A DNA stretch of 7,304 nucleotides from assembly GCA_002438905.1 (NCBI GenBank), contig DJSA01000089.1:1-7304 (forward strand), read 5' to 3'. Position numbers and translations under genes: made by a program. Origin of the DNA: Bacteroidales bacterium UBA6346. GTDB lineage: Bacteria; Bacteroidota; Bacteroidia; Bacteroidales; UBA932. The stretch's first letter is position 1; each line of letters starts with the position of its first letter. The notes beneath the pieces were generated by a model. It was given only the letters and a program-made list of their open reading frames with translations, made no database searches and was not told the origin of the DNA. This document shows positions 6,078-7,304 of this stretch, piece after piece.

Positions 6078-7304
6078 ATGAACAAGACAACAGGAAAGGT
6101 GACGGGCATCGTCTCAAACCTTGTCACTGTCGCGGTTGACGGGCCGGTCTCGCAGAATGAAATCTGCTTCATCGACCTCGACGGGACCGAACTCATGGCC
6201 GAGGTCATCAAGGTCAACGGTTCCAACGCGTCTGTGCAGGTGTTCGAGAGCACCCGTGGCCTGAAAAATGGAAACAAGGTTGTTTTCGAGAACAGGATGC
6301 TTGAGGTCACACTCGGTCCAGGCCTGCTCTCAAGTTGCTATGACGGACTCCAGAACAACCTCACCACGATGACCGGAGTTTTCCTCAAAAGAGGCGAATA
6401 TACAGAGCCTCTGGACCATGAAAAACTTTGGGACTTCACCCCGATTGCAAAGCCAGGCGACAAGGTCGTTGCGGCCGATTGGCTCGGAGAGGTGAAGGAA
6501 GGATGGCTGCCCCACAAAATTATGGTGCCATTCTCTTTCAAGGGAGAATATACTGTGAAATCAGTGGCAGCCGCAGGGCAGTACAAGATTGACGACACTG
6601 TCGCTGTTCTCGTGGATGAAGATGGCGAGGAAGTCAAAGTTACCATGGTTCAGAAATGGCCGGTAAAGGTTGCCGTAAAAGGATATAAGGAAAAGCCGAG
6701 GCCCTCAAGGATAATGGAGACCGGAGTGCGTGTCATTGACACACTCGACCCTATAGCAGAGGGCGGCACAGGGTTCATCCCGGGTCCGTTCGGCTGCGGA
6801 AAGACCGTGCTCCAGCACGCCATCGCAAAGCAGGGCGATGCTCAAGTCATCGTGATGGCGGCCTGCGGAGAGCGTGCAAACGAGGTCGTGGAAATCTTCA
6901 CGGAGTTCCCTGAACTGATTGACCCGCACACAGGACGCCACCTTATGGAGCGTACGACCATCATCTGCAACACCTCAAACATGCCTGTCGCCGCACGTGA
7001 GGCATCCGTATACACGGCAATGACAATCTGCGAATATTACCGTGCCATGGGCATGAAGGTTCTCCTGCTTGCCGACTCGACTTCAAGATGGGCACAGGCC
7101 CTCAGGGAGATGAGTAACCGTATGGAGGAACTCCCGGGCGCTGACGCATTCCCTGTCGATTTGTCAGCAATCATCTCAAACTTCTATGCCCGCGCCGGCA
7201 TGGTTGTCCTGAACAACGGGCAGACCGGCTCCGTCACTTTCATCGGAACCGTGTCTCCGGCAGGAGGTAACCTAAAAGAGCCGGTTACTGAATCTACGAA
7301 GAAG
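6078..7304 (+). CDS. atpA: V-type ATPase catalytic subunit A, N-terminal 409 residues, cut by the window edge
   Basis: This is the catalytic A subunit of a V/A-type ATPase, which binds and hydrolyses or makes ATP in the cytoplasmic head. The frame is open from ATG 6078 to the right edge (409 codons; the family is usually near 580-600). In order there is an N-terminal beta-barrel (about 1-75) and the V-type-specific bulge region (about 110-195) with KIMVPFSFKGEY (147-158). Then comes the nucleotide domain with Walker A GPFGCGKT (236-243, Lys242), CGERANE (263-269) with catalytic Glu265, and Walker B LLLADSTSRW (329-338, Asp333). The bulge region and the GER motif separate it from F-type beta. 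Cys240 in Walker A replaces the Ala common in bacterial V/A-type enzymes. PGADAFPVDL (353-362) differs from the usual EGYPAYL pattern. ATG 6078 places the barrel correctly; there is no clear Shine-Dalgarno sequence. Confidence 0.96.
   Translation, partial: MNKTTGKVTGIVSNLVTVAVDGPVSQNEICFIDLDGTELMAEVIKVNGSNASVQVFESTRGLKNGNKVVFENRMLEVTLGPGLLSSCYDGLQNNLTTMTGVFLKRGEYTEPLDHEKLWDFTPIAKPGDKVVAADWLGEVKEGWLPHKIMVPFSFKGEYTVKSVAAAGQYKIDDTVAVLVDEDGEEVKVTMVQKWPVKVAVKGYKEKPRPSRIMETGVRVIDTLDPIAEGGTGFIPGPFGCGKTVLQHAIAKQGDAQVIVMAACGERANEVVEIFTEFPELIDPHTGRHLMERTTIICNTSNMPVAAREASVYTAMTICEYYRAMGMKVLLLADSTSRWAQALREMSNRMEELPGADAFPVDLSAIISNFYARAGMVVLNNGQTGSVTFIGTVSPAGGNLKEPVTESTKK

Noticed and set aside
5627..6310. 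A 227-codon minus-strand frame across the end of the DUF2764-like gene and the start of atpA
   Set aside because: It spans two plus-strand genes with good family evidence and the gap between them. Its length fits a chance antisense frame in coding DNA of this composition, and the product shows no domain.

Overview
The window looks like chromosomal DNA from an anaerobic member of the Bacteroidales (Bacteroidota). Three things point there. The gene set is a V-type ATPase operon with a DUF2764-like protein between subunits E and A. The intergenic promoter elements fit the Bacteroidota TAnnTTTG pattern. Most starts lack a Shine-Dalgarno sequence. The DNA is of moderate G+C with AT-rich gaps, and codon use looks even throughout. 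I see no insertion sequence, integrase, CRISPR array, tRNA or rRNA. The genus cannot be named from this.

Layout. (1) 1-923, minus strand: the N-terminal 307 residues of a type B carboxylesterase (alpha/beta hydrolase), running off the left edge. (2) 924-1050: a short divergent intergenic region with a good Bacteroidota-type promoter on each strand, the two overlapping. (3) 1051-4678, plus strand: four genes in the order carboxyltransferase, small OadG-like membrane protein, biotin carrier, OadB-like Na+-transporting membrane subunit. This is the A-D-C-B order of biotin-dependent methylmalonyl-CoA decarboxylase sodium pumps. (4) 4679-4754: an AT-rich gap without a clear terminator or promoter match. 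(5) 4755-7304, plus strand: the start of a V-type ATPase operon, with subunit E, a DUF2764-like protein and the first 409 residues of catalytic subunit A, which runs off the right edge.

How the genes could work together. The decarboxylase converts (S)-methylmalonyl-CoA to propionyl-CoA, the last energy-conserving step of the succinate-to-propionate pathway, and exports Na+ as it does so. The V-type ATPase directly downstream moves H+ or Na+ in exchange for ATP synthesis or hydrolysis. If it is Na+-coupled, the two machines form a closed sodium circuit encoded side by side. That link is inference, because the ion-binding K subunit lies outside the window.

Most of the window is conserved core metabolism, not a new system. 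The least-described parts are the DUF2764-like protein in the place of subunit C, a 14-base-pair stem-loop just upstream of the subunit A gene, and a duplicated helix in the OadG-like subunit.
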